A stretch of DNA of 64,000 nt from Acinetobacter pullicarnis (lineage in GTDB: Bacteria; Pseudomonadota; Gammaproteobacteria; Pseudomonadales; Moraxellaceae). The stretch is taken from the NCBI RefSeq assembly GCF_006352475.1, contig NZ_VCMZ01000001.1, forward strand, positions 2,170,001 through 2,234,000. The letters are read 5' to 3'. Every line of letters starts with the position of its first letter. Positions within the stretch are counted from its first letter, which is position 1. The notes below the pieces were generated by a model that was not told the DNA's origin, did no database searches, and saw only the letters and a list, made by a program, of their open reading frames with translations. The position numbers were made by a program, and so were the translations under genes. Below, one piece after another: positions 29,452 to 38,226 of this stretch.

Positions 29452-29469
29452 CTTAGCGACGTCGCTAAG
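29452..29469. repeat. Perfect 18-bp palindrome
   Basis: CTTAGCGAC joined directly to its reverse complement GTCGCTAAG, with a further GCTAAGG copy right after (29473-29480). It lies just beyond the stop of the gene at 29475. With no loop it is an unlikely terminator and could be a protein-binding site. Confidence 0.6.
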
Positions 29470-29474
29470 ATACG

Positions 29475-29834
29475 CTAAGGAATCGCGATTCGAACCACCG
29501 TAAAATATAAAATCATGGCAATAACAATCAAACTTAGAATCACTGCAAAAATACTCACACCTGATTCTGCATTTGCAGGGTGTAAATCATCGTCATCAGC
29601 CAAACGTCTTAATTCACCATCATAGATTTCATAAAACTGTTTTTTTTGCGGCAAGGTTAAAGTTCGAGTATACTCAGACACTCTATTACGCTGTGCAATG
29701 GAAAAATTTCCAAGATGAATTTCCTGATGGAAAATCGCTTCATCAAGTTGCTTACGATGAAACTGCGCCAAAGCGATAATTTGAGACTCGGATAGAGGTA
29801 GATCAAAATTAAAACCGTCAATTATATTTGTCAT
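29475..29834 (-). CDS. Small C-tail-anchored membrane protein, 119 aa
   Basis: Soluble charged N-terminal part with predicted helices (SQIIALAQFHRKQLDEAIFHQ), an acidic stretch (RRLADDDDLHP) and a single C-terminal membrane helix (SIFAVILSLIVIAMILYFTVV), so it is probably tail-anchored with its bulk in the cytosol. AAAGGAGAA precedes the ATG. Family not recognised. Function unknown. Confidence 0.75.
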   Translation of the reverse strand: MTNIIDGFNFDLPLSESQIIALAQFHRKQLDEAIFHQEIHLGNFSIAQRNRVSEYTRTLTLPQKKQFYEIYDGELRRLADDDDLHPANAESGVSIFAVILSLIVIAMILYFTVVRIAIP

Positions 29835-30058
29835 GATTGTTCTCCTTTTTAGTATTTCCTGTATTGATTTTAATAAAAAATATTTTAATTAATGTTTAAT
29901 CCTGTAATCTCATTATTATTAGTGGCTTGAAATGGCCTCAAATTAATTGACAAATGAAGTTATATGTAATATTAGTTTAATATTGCTTGGTTACACTACT
30001 CATGAGTCGAACATAAGCTACAACATTTAGTGATCATAATTACAATAAGGAGTTTAAT

Positions 30059-30292
30059 ATGATTCAACAATTCTCTCACCGTGACTTAGAAAATATTTAC
30101 GTAACTGCAGTTAATACAATCCACTCAGAAATGAATTTTATTGATGCAGTTCACCAGTTAGAAGATGCAGCACATGCTGGCCATGGTAAAGCGGCAATGT
30201 TCCTAGCAGAGCTTTACTACCAAGGATTTCGTGTCGAACGTGACTCACTTAAAGCACAATACTGGCAAAAGATGGCCACCATGCAAGCATAA
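30059..30292 (+). CDS. Small Sel1-like protein, 77 aa
   Basis: Cytosolic, without signal peptide. The second half is a single Sel1-type repeat (AAHAGHGKAAMFLAELYYQGFRVERD) with the typical A-x2-G-x4-A-x2-LAxLYYxG spacing, after a short helical N-terminus. AAGGAG lies 7 nt before the ATG. It is much shorter than the Sel1 pair at 14815-16767 and has no repeat array, so it may cap or mimic a partner surface. Followed by its own terminator. Confidence 0.8.
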   Translation: MIQQFSHRDLENIYVTAVNTIHSEMNFIDAVHQLEDAAHAGHGKAAMFLAELYYQGFRVERDSLKAQYWQKMATMQA

Positions 30293-30294
30293 TC

Positions 30295-30317
30295 AAACGT
30301 CACCTAGGTGGCGTTTT
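30295..30317 (+). terminator. Rho-independent terminator
   Basis: ACGTCAC / GTGGCGT stem (one G-U pair) with loop CTAG and six Ts, directly after the small Sel1-like gene. Confidence 0.85.
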
Positions 30318-30433
30318 TTACAACCTTTCAATTTTATATAAATATTTGTTTACGATAAAGCATAAAGCAGCTACTGACCTTGTCAGAAGTTCCATTACAA
30401 TAAGTTGACTTTGAATCAGACAGCTAGAGCCTC

Positions 30434-30808
30434 ATGAAAAAATACTTTGTATTACAACCAGTCTCTAAACAACTCATTATTCAAATCTCCATTTTAAAGA
30501 CCATGATGTACTGTGGCGTATTATGGGGCTTGTATCATGAAGGTTGGGCAATCAAATCCGAACATAATGGCAACATTTTCCCTTTCTGGCTCAACGCTGT
30601 TCAAGCCTATCGCTATGCTAAAAGCCATTGGCCAAATTATCAGCCCCGCAGAATCACCCCCAAAGACTTCGAGGAATCTTTATTACCGACCTTGACGCGC
30701 TTTAAAGTTATTCCGGTACTCTATAATTCTTCTACCCAAAAATTTAGATTAACCACACATCAAATGCATCATTTCTTTTTTGACTCAAAAACCATGCAGT
30801 TTGCTTAA
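30434..30808 (+). CDS. DUF2750-like protein, 124 aa
   Basis: Shows the DUF2750 pattern: LYHEGWAIKSEHNGNIFPFWLNAVQAYRYAKSHWPNYQPRRI, i.e. a GWA... then FPFW, W...Y.P and I...F.. strand-helix arrangement, after an N-terminal helix. Soluble, cytosolic. The family's function is not known to me. Single gene between terminators. Confidence 0.7.
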   Translation: MKKYFVLQPVSKQLIIQISILKTMMYCGVLWGLYHEGWAIKSEHNGNIFPFWLNAVQAYRYAKSHWPNYQPRRITPKDFEESLLPTLTRFKVIPVLYNSSTQKFRLTTHQMHHFFFDSKTMQFA

Positions 30809-30934
30809 TTTATCTCTCAGCCATTGATTTTACCCACAAAATGAAAAATACTCGCTATATCTTGATATAAAGATATAACCAATCAAAAAGCATGATTTTA
30901 AGATTTAGTTGATAAAAAAGAGAGGATAGCTAAT

Positions 30935-31366
30935 ATGTCCACCGTTGCAAAAGTATTACTTAATAAAGCTTCACAAGACGTTGCCACCATTACCCCAGAT
31001 GCCACGGTATTAGAAGCCATTGCCCTAATGGCCAGCAAAGGCATTGGTGCAATTGTGGTGGTCGAGCATGAACAAGTCGTCGGCATTGTATCCGAGCGTG
31101 ATTACACTCGTAAAATTGCACTTATGGCGCGAACCTCTCAACAGACCACGGTGTCTGAGATCATGACCAGTAGAGTCATTACCGTTGGTCGAAGCCACCG
31201 TGTAGATCAGTGTTTAGAACTTATGACCGACAAACATCTACGTCACTTGCCAGTGGTTGAAGATGGAAAGTTAATTGGTTTAATTTCTATTGGGGATTTA
31301 GTTAAGGCAACCATGGAAGATCAAAAGAAATTAATCGAACAATTACAGCAATATATTTCTGGCTAA
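30935..31366 (+). CDS. Tandem CBS-domain protein
   Basis: 143 residues made almost wholly of two CBS motifs (ATVLEAIALMASKGIGAIVVVEHEQVVGIVSERDY and SHRVDQCLELMTDKHLRHLPVVEDGKLIGLISIGDL). Such free-standing pairs (Bateman modules) bind adenosyl ligands and sense energy state. GAGAGGA lies before the ATG. It is soluble with no enzyme domain attached. Partner unknown. An IS element sits 21 bp beyond its stop, so its original terminator may be lost. Confidence 0.92.
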   Translation: MSTVAKVLLNKASQDVATITPDATVLEAIALMASKGIGAIVVVEHEQVVGIVSERDYTRKIALMARTSQQTTVSEIMTSRVITVGRSHRVDQCLELMTDKHLRHLPVVEDGKLIGLISIGDLVKATMEDQKKLIEQLQQYISG

Positions 31367-31387
31367 ACCCACCTAATTAAAGTCGAT

Positions 31388-31412
31388 TGTCTAGTCCTGA
31401 AATAGGTTGACA
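31388..31412. repeat. Left inverted repeat of the IS
   Basis: Pairs with 32706-32730; differences are at positions 5, 6, 12 and 13 of 25. The outer bases are TGTC. Confidence 0.9.
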
Positions 31413-31415
31413 GTT

Positions 31416-32279
31416 TTATGCAACGAATTGCTCTCTATTTCTAAACTCGATTATAGACGCCTGATGCACTGCATCAGGCGTTTTATATCCTAAAGATAAA
31501 TGTGGTCTCAAGCTATTATAGGCTTCAATTGATTCGGCAATTATTATTCGGGCTTGCTTTAAATCTCGTGGCTTCTCTAGCAGAAACTCCTGTTTCAAGA
31601 TTCCATTTACTCGCTCCGCTAAAGCATTTTGATAACAATCATAACCGTCTGTCATTGAACAGGTAATACCTTCAACCACATGAATATTTTGATAATTATC
31701 AGAACAATACTGAATACCTCGATCCGAGTGATGCACTAGCTGCTGATCTGTCTGCCTTGATTTAATCGCTACCAATAATGCTTTTGCTACATGCTCTGTA
31801 TGTAGGCTCTCATGCACATAATATCCAACGATTTTACGTGAGAAAGCATCTGTGATCAGGCTTAAATACACTGTTTGTTCATGTGTAGGAATATACGTTA
31901 TATCAGCAACCCACAACTGCTCACTACCCGTTACAGCTACTTGGTTCTCACCTGCTTTAAGTACGTTAGGGTGTTTTCTAAAACGGTGATGACTATTCGT
32001 CGTTTTGTGATACGAACGCCTGAGTTTAATGAGCATATTTGCACCACGCAATATATCGAATAAACCATCTCGCCCAAGCTTGATTTTTAAATCTTGAAAG
32101 CGCGATTTAAGTAAGAAATATAATTTACGTGTCCCTAATCGGGGTAATTGCAACCGCTGACTTATTACAAGTTCTACCACACTATTAGCCATTTTCGCCT
32201 TAGCTTTAAGGCTTTGAAATTGTTTGTAATAGGCTTGGCGGCTAATACCATAATGGCGGCAAGCGGTATCAATACTCAT
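31416..32279 (-). CDS. IS3-family transposase OrfB
   Basis: 287-residue catalytic part with an rve/DDE integrase fold: Asp in WVADITYIPT, Asp in HHSDRGIQY and Glu in NALAERVNGILKQE form the triad, and the K/R seven residues later is present (E-x6-K/R). An N-terminal helix-turn-helix-like segment (ACRHYGISRQAYYKQF) precedes. The start ATG overlaps the orfA stop by 4 bases (ATGA), so it may be made by coupling or by -1 frameshift into a fusion. No disabling mutation seen. Confidence 0.95.
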   Translation of the reverse strand: MSIDTACRHYGISRQAYYKQFQSLKAKAKMANSVVELVISQRLQLPRLGTRKLYFLLKSRFQDLKIKLGRDGLFDILRGANMLIKLRRSYHKTTNSHHRFRKHPNVLKAGENQVAVTGSEQLWVADITYIPTHEQTVYLSLITDAFSRKIVGYYVHESLHTEHVAKALLVAIKSRQTDQQLVHHSDRGIQYCSDNYQNIHVVEGITCSMTDGYDCYQNALAERVNGILKQEFLLEKPRDLKQARIIIAESIEAYNSLRPHLSLGYKTPDAVHQASIIEFRNREQFVA

Positions 32280-32677
32280 CGCTTTTTCGGCTTTGAGGTT
32301 TTGGACAGCTTGCCTAAAGGCTTTTTTATCAGTGGATTAGGGTACTCTGTACGAATAATTCTGACGACTTCTTCAAATAGCATAGCCTTTTGTTGTGCTT
32401 CAAGAAGTTGCACTTCTAATTCTTTAATACGTTGTTCTGGAGTAAGTGGTTGATTTTTCATATTAGCGGCACTGTTTTTATTAGATGTAGCTCCAAGCGT
32501 ACACCAATCCATAGAGCCATGCTTTCTTAACCAGTTACGAACAGTTGAATGACTCTGTATGCCGTAGCGCTTAGCAGCTTCAATATAAGTCATCTCGCCA
32601 CGTTCAATTTGGGCGACAACACTCAATTTAAAAGACATGCTGTAATCGCGTTGAGTACGCTTAACGTATTGGTTCAT
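32276..32677 (-). CDS. IS3-family transposase OrfA (DNA-binding)
   Basis: 133 residues. N-terminal helix-turn-helix (MSFKLSVVAQIERGEMTYIEAAKRYGIQSHSTVRNWLRKHG) followed by a leucine-zipper-like helix (PEQRIKELEVQLLEAQQKAMLFEEVVRII). The frame ends KPKKR with a GAAAAAG stretch just before the orfB start, a possible slippery site, though it is one A short of the standard heptamer. Confidence 0.94.
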   Translation of the reverse strand: MNQYVKRTQRDYSMSFKLSVVAQIERGEMTYIEAAKRYGIQSHSTVRNWLRKHGSMDWCTLGATSNKNSAANMKNQPLTPEQRIKELEVQLLEAQQKAMLFEEVVRIIRTEYPNPLIKKPLGKLSKTSKPKKR

Positions 32678-32742
32678 TTGACACTCCTGAGCTAACGCTC
32701 TGTTGTGTCAACCTATTCTAGGACGGGACAGATGCATAAAAT

Positions 32743-32770
32743 AAAACGAGCTATCCGAATAGCTCGTTTT
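32743..32770 (-). terminator. trpB terminator
   Basis: AAAACGAGCTAT / ATAGCTCGTTTT stem with 4-nt loop; 34 bp after the trpB stop on the minus strand. The IS right end lies 12 bp beyond it. Confidence 0.9.
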
Positions 32771-32803
32771 ATCTTTAAATAAAGCTGCAACTCAAATAAC
32801 AAT

Positions 32804-34009
32804 CTAATTTAAGCCTAGTTTTCCAGCAACAAAATCTGCATCCTTGTCCCCACGCCCAGACAAATTGACCACCATAATCGTTTCTTTTGGCATTTTTACA
32901 GATTCTCGAATTGCCCATGCCACAGCATGTGAACTTTCCAGTGCAGGCACAATCCCTTCTACGCGCGATAAGGTCATAAAGGCATCTAAGCACTCTTGGT
33001 CTGTTACTGAGTGATAATCAACACGACCTAAATCTTTCAGAAAGCTATGCTGTGGTCCTACACCCGGATAGTCAAGCCCTGAAGCGATGGAATGTACTGG
33101 TAAAGGTTGCCCATCATCCTCTAATACATAACATGCCATCCCATGTATCTGACTCGGTTTGCCAAGCGTTAATGTTGCAGAATGCATTTGCGTATCAAGA
33201 CCCAGACCAGCCGGTTCAACACCGACCAATTTAACCGTTGGCACATTTAAGAAGGCAGTAAAGGCACCAATGGCATTTGATCCACCACCGATACACGCCA
33301 CGATATAATCTGGATCTCGTGCGAATCGCTGTGCACTCTGTTGCTTAATTTCATTTCCGATAATCGATTGGAAATCACGCACCATTTTAGGAAATGGATG
33401 CGGACCGACAACTGAACCAATTGCATAGATAAAGTTTTTCGGGTCTTTTAAATATTCTTCAAAGGCACTATCAACGGCGTCTTTTAAGGTGGCGGTTCCT
33501 CTTGTGACTGAGATCAAATTCGCACCTAAAATTTTCATTTTAACCACGTTTGGATGCTCTTTCTCAATATCAACCTGCCCCATGTGAATTTCACAAGGAA
33601 TACCCACCAAGGCACAGGCTGTTGCCAGTGCCACACCATGTTGACCTGCGCCCGTTTCAGCAATCACTTTGGTTTTGCCCATATACTTGGCCAATAACGC
33701 TTCACCTAAGCAGTGATTAATTTTATGCGCGCCAGTATGGTTTAAATCTTCACGTTTTAAATAAATCTGCGCACCACCCAATTGCTGAGAAAGGCGCTTC
33801 GCATGAAACAATGGACTTGGACGCCCGACATAATTTGCAAATAAATCAGCTAGTTCATCCTGAAACTCAGCACTGTGACGAATATTCTCATAGGCAAGAT
33901 TAATCTCATCCATGGCTTCTTTTAAATTAGGCGGTATGAATTGACCACCATATTCGCCAAAAAAACCATCTTGGTTAGGTAATGCAATGCCATTGATCTG
34001 ATGATCCAT
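32804..34009 (-). CDS. trpB: Tryptophan synthase beta chain
   Basis: Makes tryptophan from indole and serine with PLP. Lys in the [17 protein letters not shown] motif forms the Schiff base, GAGQHGVA is the PLP phosphate region, and the [10 protein letters not shown] loop binds PLP phosphate. 401 residues from ATG 34009, which has GAGGA 5 nt upstream; a start seven codons earlier has none. No trpA follows, as the gene stands alone here; trp genes are scattered in Acinetobacter. Confidence 0.98.
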   Translation of the reverse strand: MDHQINGIALPNQDGFFGEYGGQFIPPNLKEAMDEINLAYENIRHSAEFQDELADLFANYVGRPSPLFHAKRLSQQLGGAQIYLKREDLNHTGAHKINHCLGEALLAKYMGKTKVIAETGAGQHGVALATACALVGIPCEIHMGQVDIEKEHPNVVKMKILGANLISVTRGTATLKDAVDSAFEEYLKDPKNFIYAIGSVVGPHPFPKMVRDFQSIIGNEIKQQSAQRFARDPDYIVACIGGGSNAIGAFTAFLNVPTVKLVGVEPAGLGLDTQMHSATLTLGKPSQIHGMACYVLEDDGQPLPVHSIASGLDYPGVGPQHSFLKDLGRVDYHSVTDQECLDAFMTLSRVEGIVPALESSHAVAWAIRESVKMPKETIMVVNLSGRGDKDADFVAGKLGLN

Positions 34010-34118
34010 TCGAGTCCTCACAACATTCAATCTGATATTAACGATTATTGAAACTGAATTCTTGAAACTCAGCTACCGAAGCCAGGCGGCTAAAATTAGG
34101 TTATAGGGATATTAAACC

Positions 34119-35306
34119 TTAGCGGGCTAAATATTTAGTCATATCCTCAATGCCTTTCAAAGTCATTGGGTACATATGCTTTTCAAATATTTGCTCAATT
34201 AAACCAATACTTTGAGTGTATTGCCAATAGTTTTTTTCTTCTGGATTAAGCCATGCTGTTTTTTCAAAATGCTGATGGAGACGTTTTAACCAAAGTTCAC
34301 CTGGCTCCTCGTTCATATATTCAACCGAGCCACCCACGGATCTAATTTCATAAGGTGCCATGCTGGCATCACCAACCACAATAACCCGATAGTCTCTTCC
34401 ATAGGTATTGAGTAAATCCCATGTGCTCATGCGTGAGGTAGAACGACGCTTGTTGTCTTTCCATACATAGTCATATAGGCAATTATGAAAATAAAAATAA
34501 TCTAATGTTTTAAACTCAGACTTTGCCGCACTGAATAACTGCTCACATTGCGCAATATGAGCATCCATTGAGCCACCGATATCGAATAACATCAGTACTT
34601 TAATACGATTGCGTCGTTCAGGTACTAACTGTACATCTAAAATTCCTTGCTTCGCAGTTTCACGAATTGTTCCCTGAATATCGAGCTCTTCAGCCGCACC
34701 CTGCCGCGCAAACTTACGCAGCCGACGCAAGGCCAACTGCATATGCCGCGTCCCTAAAATTTGCTCATCATCTAAATTTTGATAATTGCGTTGTTCCCAA
34801 ACCTTGACCGCTGAACGTTTACGACCTGGCCCACCAATCCGCACCCCTTCTGGGTGATCACCAAAAGCACCAAAAGGTGAAGTTCCACCAGTACCAATCA
34901 TACGATTGCCACCCTGATGCTTTTTATGTTGTTCACGCAAACGCTCTTCCAACATTTTCATCAGCTCTTCAAGCGAACCAGCCTTTTTTAAGGCTTCACG
35001 TTGCTCTGGGCTCAAGTGCTTTTCAAGTAATTCTAGATCAAACCAATCTTTGGGCAATTTTTTAACCTGATTCAGTAAATCATCAAGATCAAAACTTTGA
35101 ATACCGTCAAAATAATCTTTCATGGCACGATCATATTTATCAAAAAAACGTTCATCTTTAACCATGATCGTCTTCACCAACTGATAAAATTCTTCTTGAT
35201 CCGCAAAAACTAGCCCTTGTGCAACGGCTTGATTCAAATCAATCAATTCACGTGTGCTCACAGGTACACCGTACTTTCTTAAGATGTAAAACAATCGCAC
35301 AAACAT
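34119..35306 (-). CDS. CoxE/VWA-domain protein (MoxR partner)
   Basis: 395 residues from ATG 35306 (a TTG seven codons earlier is open). The N-terminal half is helical and charged (VKKLPKDWFDLELLEKHLSPEQREAL...). The C-terminal half is a von Willebrand A fold with the metal-site motif DIGGSMDAH (DxGxSM) and a downstream GDASMAP loop. Such proteins work with MoxR AAA+ ATPases as metal-insertion or assembly chaperones. A MoxR gene lies on the same strand at 36451, separated by a cold-shock gene. Client unknown. Confidence 0.9.
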   Translation of the reverse strand: MFVRLFYILRKYGVPVSTRELIDLNQAVAQGLVFADQEEFYQLVKTIMVKDERFFDKYDRAMKDYFDGIQSFDLDDLLNQVKKLPKDWFDLELLEKHLSPEQREALKKAGSLEELMKMLEERLREQHKKHQGGNRMIGTGGTSPFGAFGDHPEGVRIGGPGRKRSAVKVWEQRNYQNLDDEQILGTRHMQLALRRLRKFARQGAAEELDIQGTIRETAKQGILDVQLVPERRNRIKVLMLFDIGGSMDAHIAQCEQLFSAAKSEFKTLDYFYFHNCLYDYVWKDNKRRSTSRMSTWDLLNTYGRDYRVIVVGDASMAPYEIRSVGGSVEYMNEEPGELWLKRLHQHFEKTAWLNPEEKNYWQYTQSIGLIEQIFEKHMYPMTLKGIEDMTKYLAR

Positions 35307-35340
35307 GGACGAATAGATCCCTTTCAATATGAGGTGAACT

Positions 35341-35727
35341 TGAGAAAATTAAAACAATGGTTATCAACTGACATATTCAATGCAAATTGAAATGCAGCTT
35401 AAAATGGCATTATGTGAGATTGTAAAAACGATGTAAAGCAAAATGCCAAGTACAGGTTTCAGTAAGGAGAATTCAGGCAAAATAATGCATTCAATCGACC
35501 AAATTTATAAATACTGAAATATTTACCCCCGTGCACTCAGATTGACATAAATAAAACACGTTAATATCGAATAAAAAAAAGCCCACATTTGTGAGCTTCT
35601 CGATTCATTTAAACTTTAACAAGATTTCATTTGCGATCTGCATCCTCATAAAGAGGCTACGTGACCAGACTAAATTCAACCTTTATATTAAAATGAATGT
35701 ATTGACCTAAACTAAAGCTTTTCGCAA
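35341..35727. other. Intergenic region downstream of the cold-shock gene
   Basis: 387 bp, AT-rich, contains the cold-shock gene terminator (35573-35597) and, nearer the VWA gene, its presumed promoter. No gene seen. Confidence 0.5.
35573..35597 (-). terminator. Terminator of the cold-shock gene
   Basis: On the minus strand GCTCAC / GTGGGC pairs (with one G-U) around AAAT and is followed by eight Ts. It lies about 130 nt after the cold-shock stop, giving a long 3' untranslated region. Confidence 0.75.
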
Positions 35728-35940
35728 TTAACCAATTACTTTAATGCTGCTTGCTTGTGGGCCTTTTTTGCCATCAGTCACTTCAAATTCAACACGTTGA
35801 CCTTCGTTCAATACTTTGAATCCACTGCTTTGAATTTCGCTATAATGAGCAAAAACATCTGGACCAGAATCTTGCTGAATAAAACCAAAACCTTTAGTTT
35901 CGTTAAACCATTTAACAGTACCAGTAACGATATTAGACAT
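35728..35940 (-). CDS. Cold-shock protein (CspA family)
   Basis: 70-residue single-stranded RNA/DNA-binding beta barrel. RNP1 (KGFGFIQ) and RNP2 (DVFAHYSEI) motifs are intact, as is the start [11 protein letters not shown]. It melts mRNA secondary structure, especially in cold. GGATTAAAT precedes the ATG. The space before it (about 510 bp) could hold the long 5' untranslated leader typical of cold-induced members, but which member this is cannot be told. Confidence 0.96.
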   Translation of the reverse strand: MSNIVTGTVKWFNETKGFGFIQQDSGPDVFAHYSEIQSSGFKVLNEGQRVEFEVTDGKKGPQASSIKVIG

Positions 35941-36450
35941 ATTTAATCCTAAATTTTAAAAATTGAGTCGACTCTTAATAATGTTCGAATTTGAAAGAAT
36001 GTGAAACTGAATCAAAAGATACGAAGGATTAAATGATAAACCACGAACTAAAAGATACTGAAACAAACTATTCACTCATTACGACTATAGAGTTGATCTT
36101 TAAAAAGCCCATCAATATGAGCAATGAATATATTAGTAAAATAAAAGCCCTTCGTCTACTAAAAAAATCAAAATTCATCGAACTAAGTCGGTTTATTTAA
36201 CGCTTTCTCAGATTCCACAAATTAATTGCAATTTATTCACTTTATTTATATTTTTAACGCACTAAATTCCTGATTTTTAGGTACTTATCTGCTAACAATA
36301 AGACTACAGTAAAAGTAAAATTTTAAAGCATTTATTAAATTAATTGCCATAGTTTTATAACTTTAAATGAAACGCTACGATTATATTCAGCAGATATATT
36401 TAGGGCGTAACATCACTGTTACGCCCCATTCAATTTACGAGAAAATCCGC
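35941..36450. other. Long leader/promoter region of the cold-shock gene
   Basis: 510 bp without genes. Near the cold-shock gene the sequence is AT-rich with two related GTATCTTTT-type stretches on the minus strand (around 36020 and 36055), consistent with a structured leader. At its far end is the hairpin after the MoxR gene (36403-36426). Confidence 0.45.
36403..36426. terminator. Hairpin after the MoxR gene
   Basis: Perfect stem GGGCGTAAC / GTTACGCCC with a 6-nt loop, 24 bp beyond the MoxR stop on the minus strand. T-run after it is weak, so termination may be partial. Confidence 0.65.
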
Positions 36451-37299
36451 TTATCGACGCGACATAAATGCGAGTCTTTCTAGTAACTGCACATCTTGTT
36501 CATTTTTAATCAATGCACCATACAACGGCAGTACAGCTTTGGCTTTATCCTGACGAAGAATGTCTTCAGGCATATCATCCGCCATCAATAAACTCAACCA
36601 ATCGATCAATTCAGAAGTCGAGGGTGGTTTTTTTAAGCCTGGGACTTTACGAAGTTTAAAGAATGTTTGTAATGCCTCATTCACCAAAGTTGTCGAAATC
36701 TTCGGAAAATGTACATCAATAATTTCACGCATGGTTGCTTCATCTGGGAATTCGATGTAATGAAAAAAACAACGACGTAAAAAGGCATCTGGGAGTTCTT
36801 TTTCATTATTGGAGGTGATAATTACGATTGGTCGTTGCACAGCATGAATCGTTTCACCAGTTTCATAAACATAGAACGACATTTTATCGAGTTCATGCAA
36901 CAAGTCATTTGGAAACTCAATATCCGCTTTATCAATCTCGTCAATTAATAGGACACAGCGCTCTTCACTACTAAAGGCCTCCCACAATTTACCTGGCTTA
37001 ATATAATTTTTAATATCATAAACACGCTCATCACCCAGTTGGCTATCTCTTAAGCGCGATACAGCATCGTACTCATACAAGCCCTGTTGTGCTTTGGTGG
37101 TTGATTTAATATGCCAAGTAATAAGTTTCAAACCTAAACTTTGTGCAACTTGTTCTGCCAATAAGGTTTTGCCTGTACCAGGTTCACCCTTTACCAATAA
37201 TGGCTTTTGTAATGAACGTGCAGCTTTAACGGCCAGCTTTAAACTATCCGTTGCAATATACTGTTCAGTTCCACTAAATTGTTGTGAGTCTACAGACAT
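36451..37299 (-). CDS. MoxR-type AAA+ ATPase
   Basis: 282 residues. Walker A GEPGTGKTLLA near residue 40, Walker B LLIDEIDKAD, sensor 1 TSNNEKELPDAFLRRC, sensor 2 region later. Motor of MoxR/VWA systems that remodel or insert metals into protein complexes. It follows a small membrane protein by 21 bp and a YcgL-type gene, so ycgL-membrane protein-moxR form an operon. The VWA partner is about 1.1 kb downstream on the same strand, beyond the cold-shock gene. Confidence 0.94.
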   Translation of the reverse strand: MSVDSQQFSGTEQYIATDSLKLAVKAARSLQKPLLVKGEPGTGKTLLAEQVAQSLGLKLITWHIKSTTKAQQGLYEYDAVSRLRDSQLGDERVYDIKNYIKPGKLWEAFSSEERCVLLIDEIDKADIEFPNDLLHELDKMSFYVYETGETIHAVQRPIVIITSNNEKELPDAFLRRCFFHYIEFPDEATMREIIDVHFPKISTTLVNEALQTFFKLRKVPGLKKPPSTSELIDWLSLLMADDMPEDILRQDKAKAVLPLYGALIKNEQDVQLLERLAFMSRR

Positions 37300-37320
37300 A
37301 ATCTTAACCTTATTTCTTAT

Positions 37321-37701
37321 TTAAAGTGGCGATGCCATTTTGGCTCGCTTTAGCTTGTTGGCTTTATATTTTGACCAACTATATCCGAGCAATAAACCAA
37401 TTCCGATCACAAATAAAATCAGGGATAAATTCGACCATACCAAGCTATATTCTTTGGTTAACAACCCAAATAATAAGCCAAACGTGGCTGGTGCAATTTC
37501 AGAATTTGGTCCTTCGGAGATCGTTGGTGTCGCCACAAAGGCAAATACGATAATCCACAATATCCCTGCCAATGGCGAGGCCAAGCGTTTTACAACCCCG
37601 TACCAACACCACAATATAATCAGGCCACCAAGAATATAAACGGTAATTGCAATACCATCTTCAGGAAGTGAGTCCAACAGACTTAAAAAACTGTCCCACA
37701 T
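37321..37701 (-). CDS. Membrane protein, 126 aa, three to four helices
   Basis: Hydrophobic segments at about residues 16-35, 44-61, 68-85 and 90-107 and a basic tail (KYKANKLKRAKM). No charged catalytic motif. Family not recognised. Operon position directly before moxR suggests a membrane partner or client of that ATPase; this is inference from position. Confidence 0.75.
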   Translation of the reverse strand: MWDSFLSLLDSLPEDGIAITVYILGGLIILWCWYGVVKRLASPLAGILWIIVFAFVATPTISEGPNSEIAPATFGLLFGLLTKEYSLVWSNLSLILFVIGIGLLLGYSWSKYKANKLKRAKMASPL

Positions 37702-37714
37702 CGTAATTTAATCC

Positions 37715-38020
37715 TTATGCACCACGCAGACCTTCCGGTTCAACCGCATTCGGATTAATTAAACCTTCGGGTGGCATTTGAATAAAAAAACCTTTGTTTA
37801 GCAGAGAGTCAATCACATGCAAAGTGCTTACACGAGCCAACTTACGCGCAGGACTTAACTCCAAATGCATCACAAATGTTGCACGACCAAAAGTCTGGCG
37901 CAGTAATTCGGGAACAACCGCTAAAGGATCTGTATCTTGCGCTTCATCCGCTTGTTCTGGGCGAGCGATGTAAAGATACATTTCATCTTTTTTACTCGAT
38001 TTATAAATATCACAATGCAT
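37715..38020 (-). CDS. YcgL-domain protein
   Basis: 101 residues matching the YcgL domain: [17 protein letters not shown] at the start, [20 protein letters not shown] in the middle and the conserved GFFIQMPP near residue 80. The family is common in gammaproteobacteria, often near rnd, as here. Function uncertain. First gene of the operon with the membrane protein and MoxR. Confidence 0.88.
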   Translation of the reverse strand: MHCDIYKSSKKDEMYLYIARPEQADEAQDTDPLAVVPELLRQTFGRATFVMHLELSPARKLARVSTLHVIDSLLNKGFFIQMPPEGLINPNAVEPEGLRGA

Positions 38021-38152
38021 TAGGTTTGACCATGTCTATATAACTCGAGGAGTAGCATACAATAAAACCGCCCTGCTGGCATTAACCAATATCAATGCAA
38101 TAGTCGTATTTTAAGCATTCAATGATTTGTACGGCGATTCTCTTGTAAAGAA

Positions 38153-38182
38153 AAAGCTCTACACTTGCGTATAGAGCTTTAT
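38153..38182 (-). terminator. Terminator of rnd
   Basis: AAAGCTCTA / TAGAGCTTT stem, 46 bp after the rnd stop on the minus strand, with a short T-run. Confidence 0.8.
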
Positions 38183-38226
38183 TAAAGCAGCTTCATCTTA
38201 ATATATTCAGCCAGCAAACACAGCGA

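Larger units (their letters stand above)
31388..32730. mobile_element. IS3-family insertion sequence, complete, 1343 bp
   Basis: Bounded by imperfect 25-bp inverted repeats (31388-31412 and 32706-32730, about 21 matches) both starting TGTC and ending in AATAGGTTGACA. The element carries orfA and orfB, and is flanked by the 3-bp direct repeat GAT (31385-31387 and 32731-32733), the target duplication typical of this family. It lies between the CBS gene and the trpB terminator. Intact frames, matched ends and intact target duplication suggest a fairly recent insertion. Confidence 0.95.
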
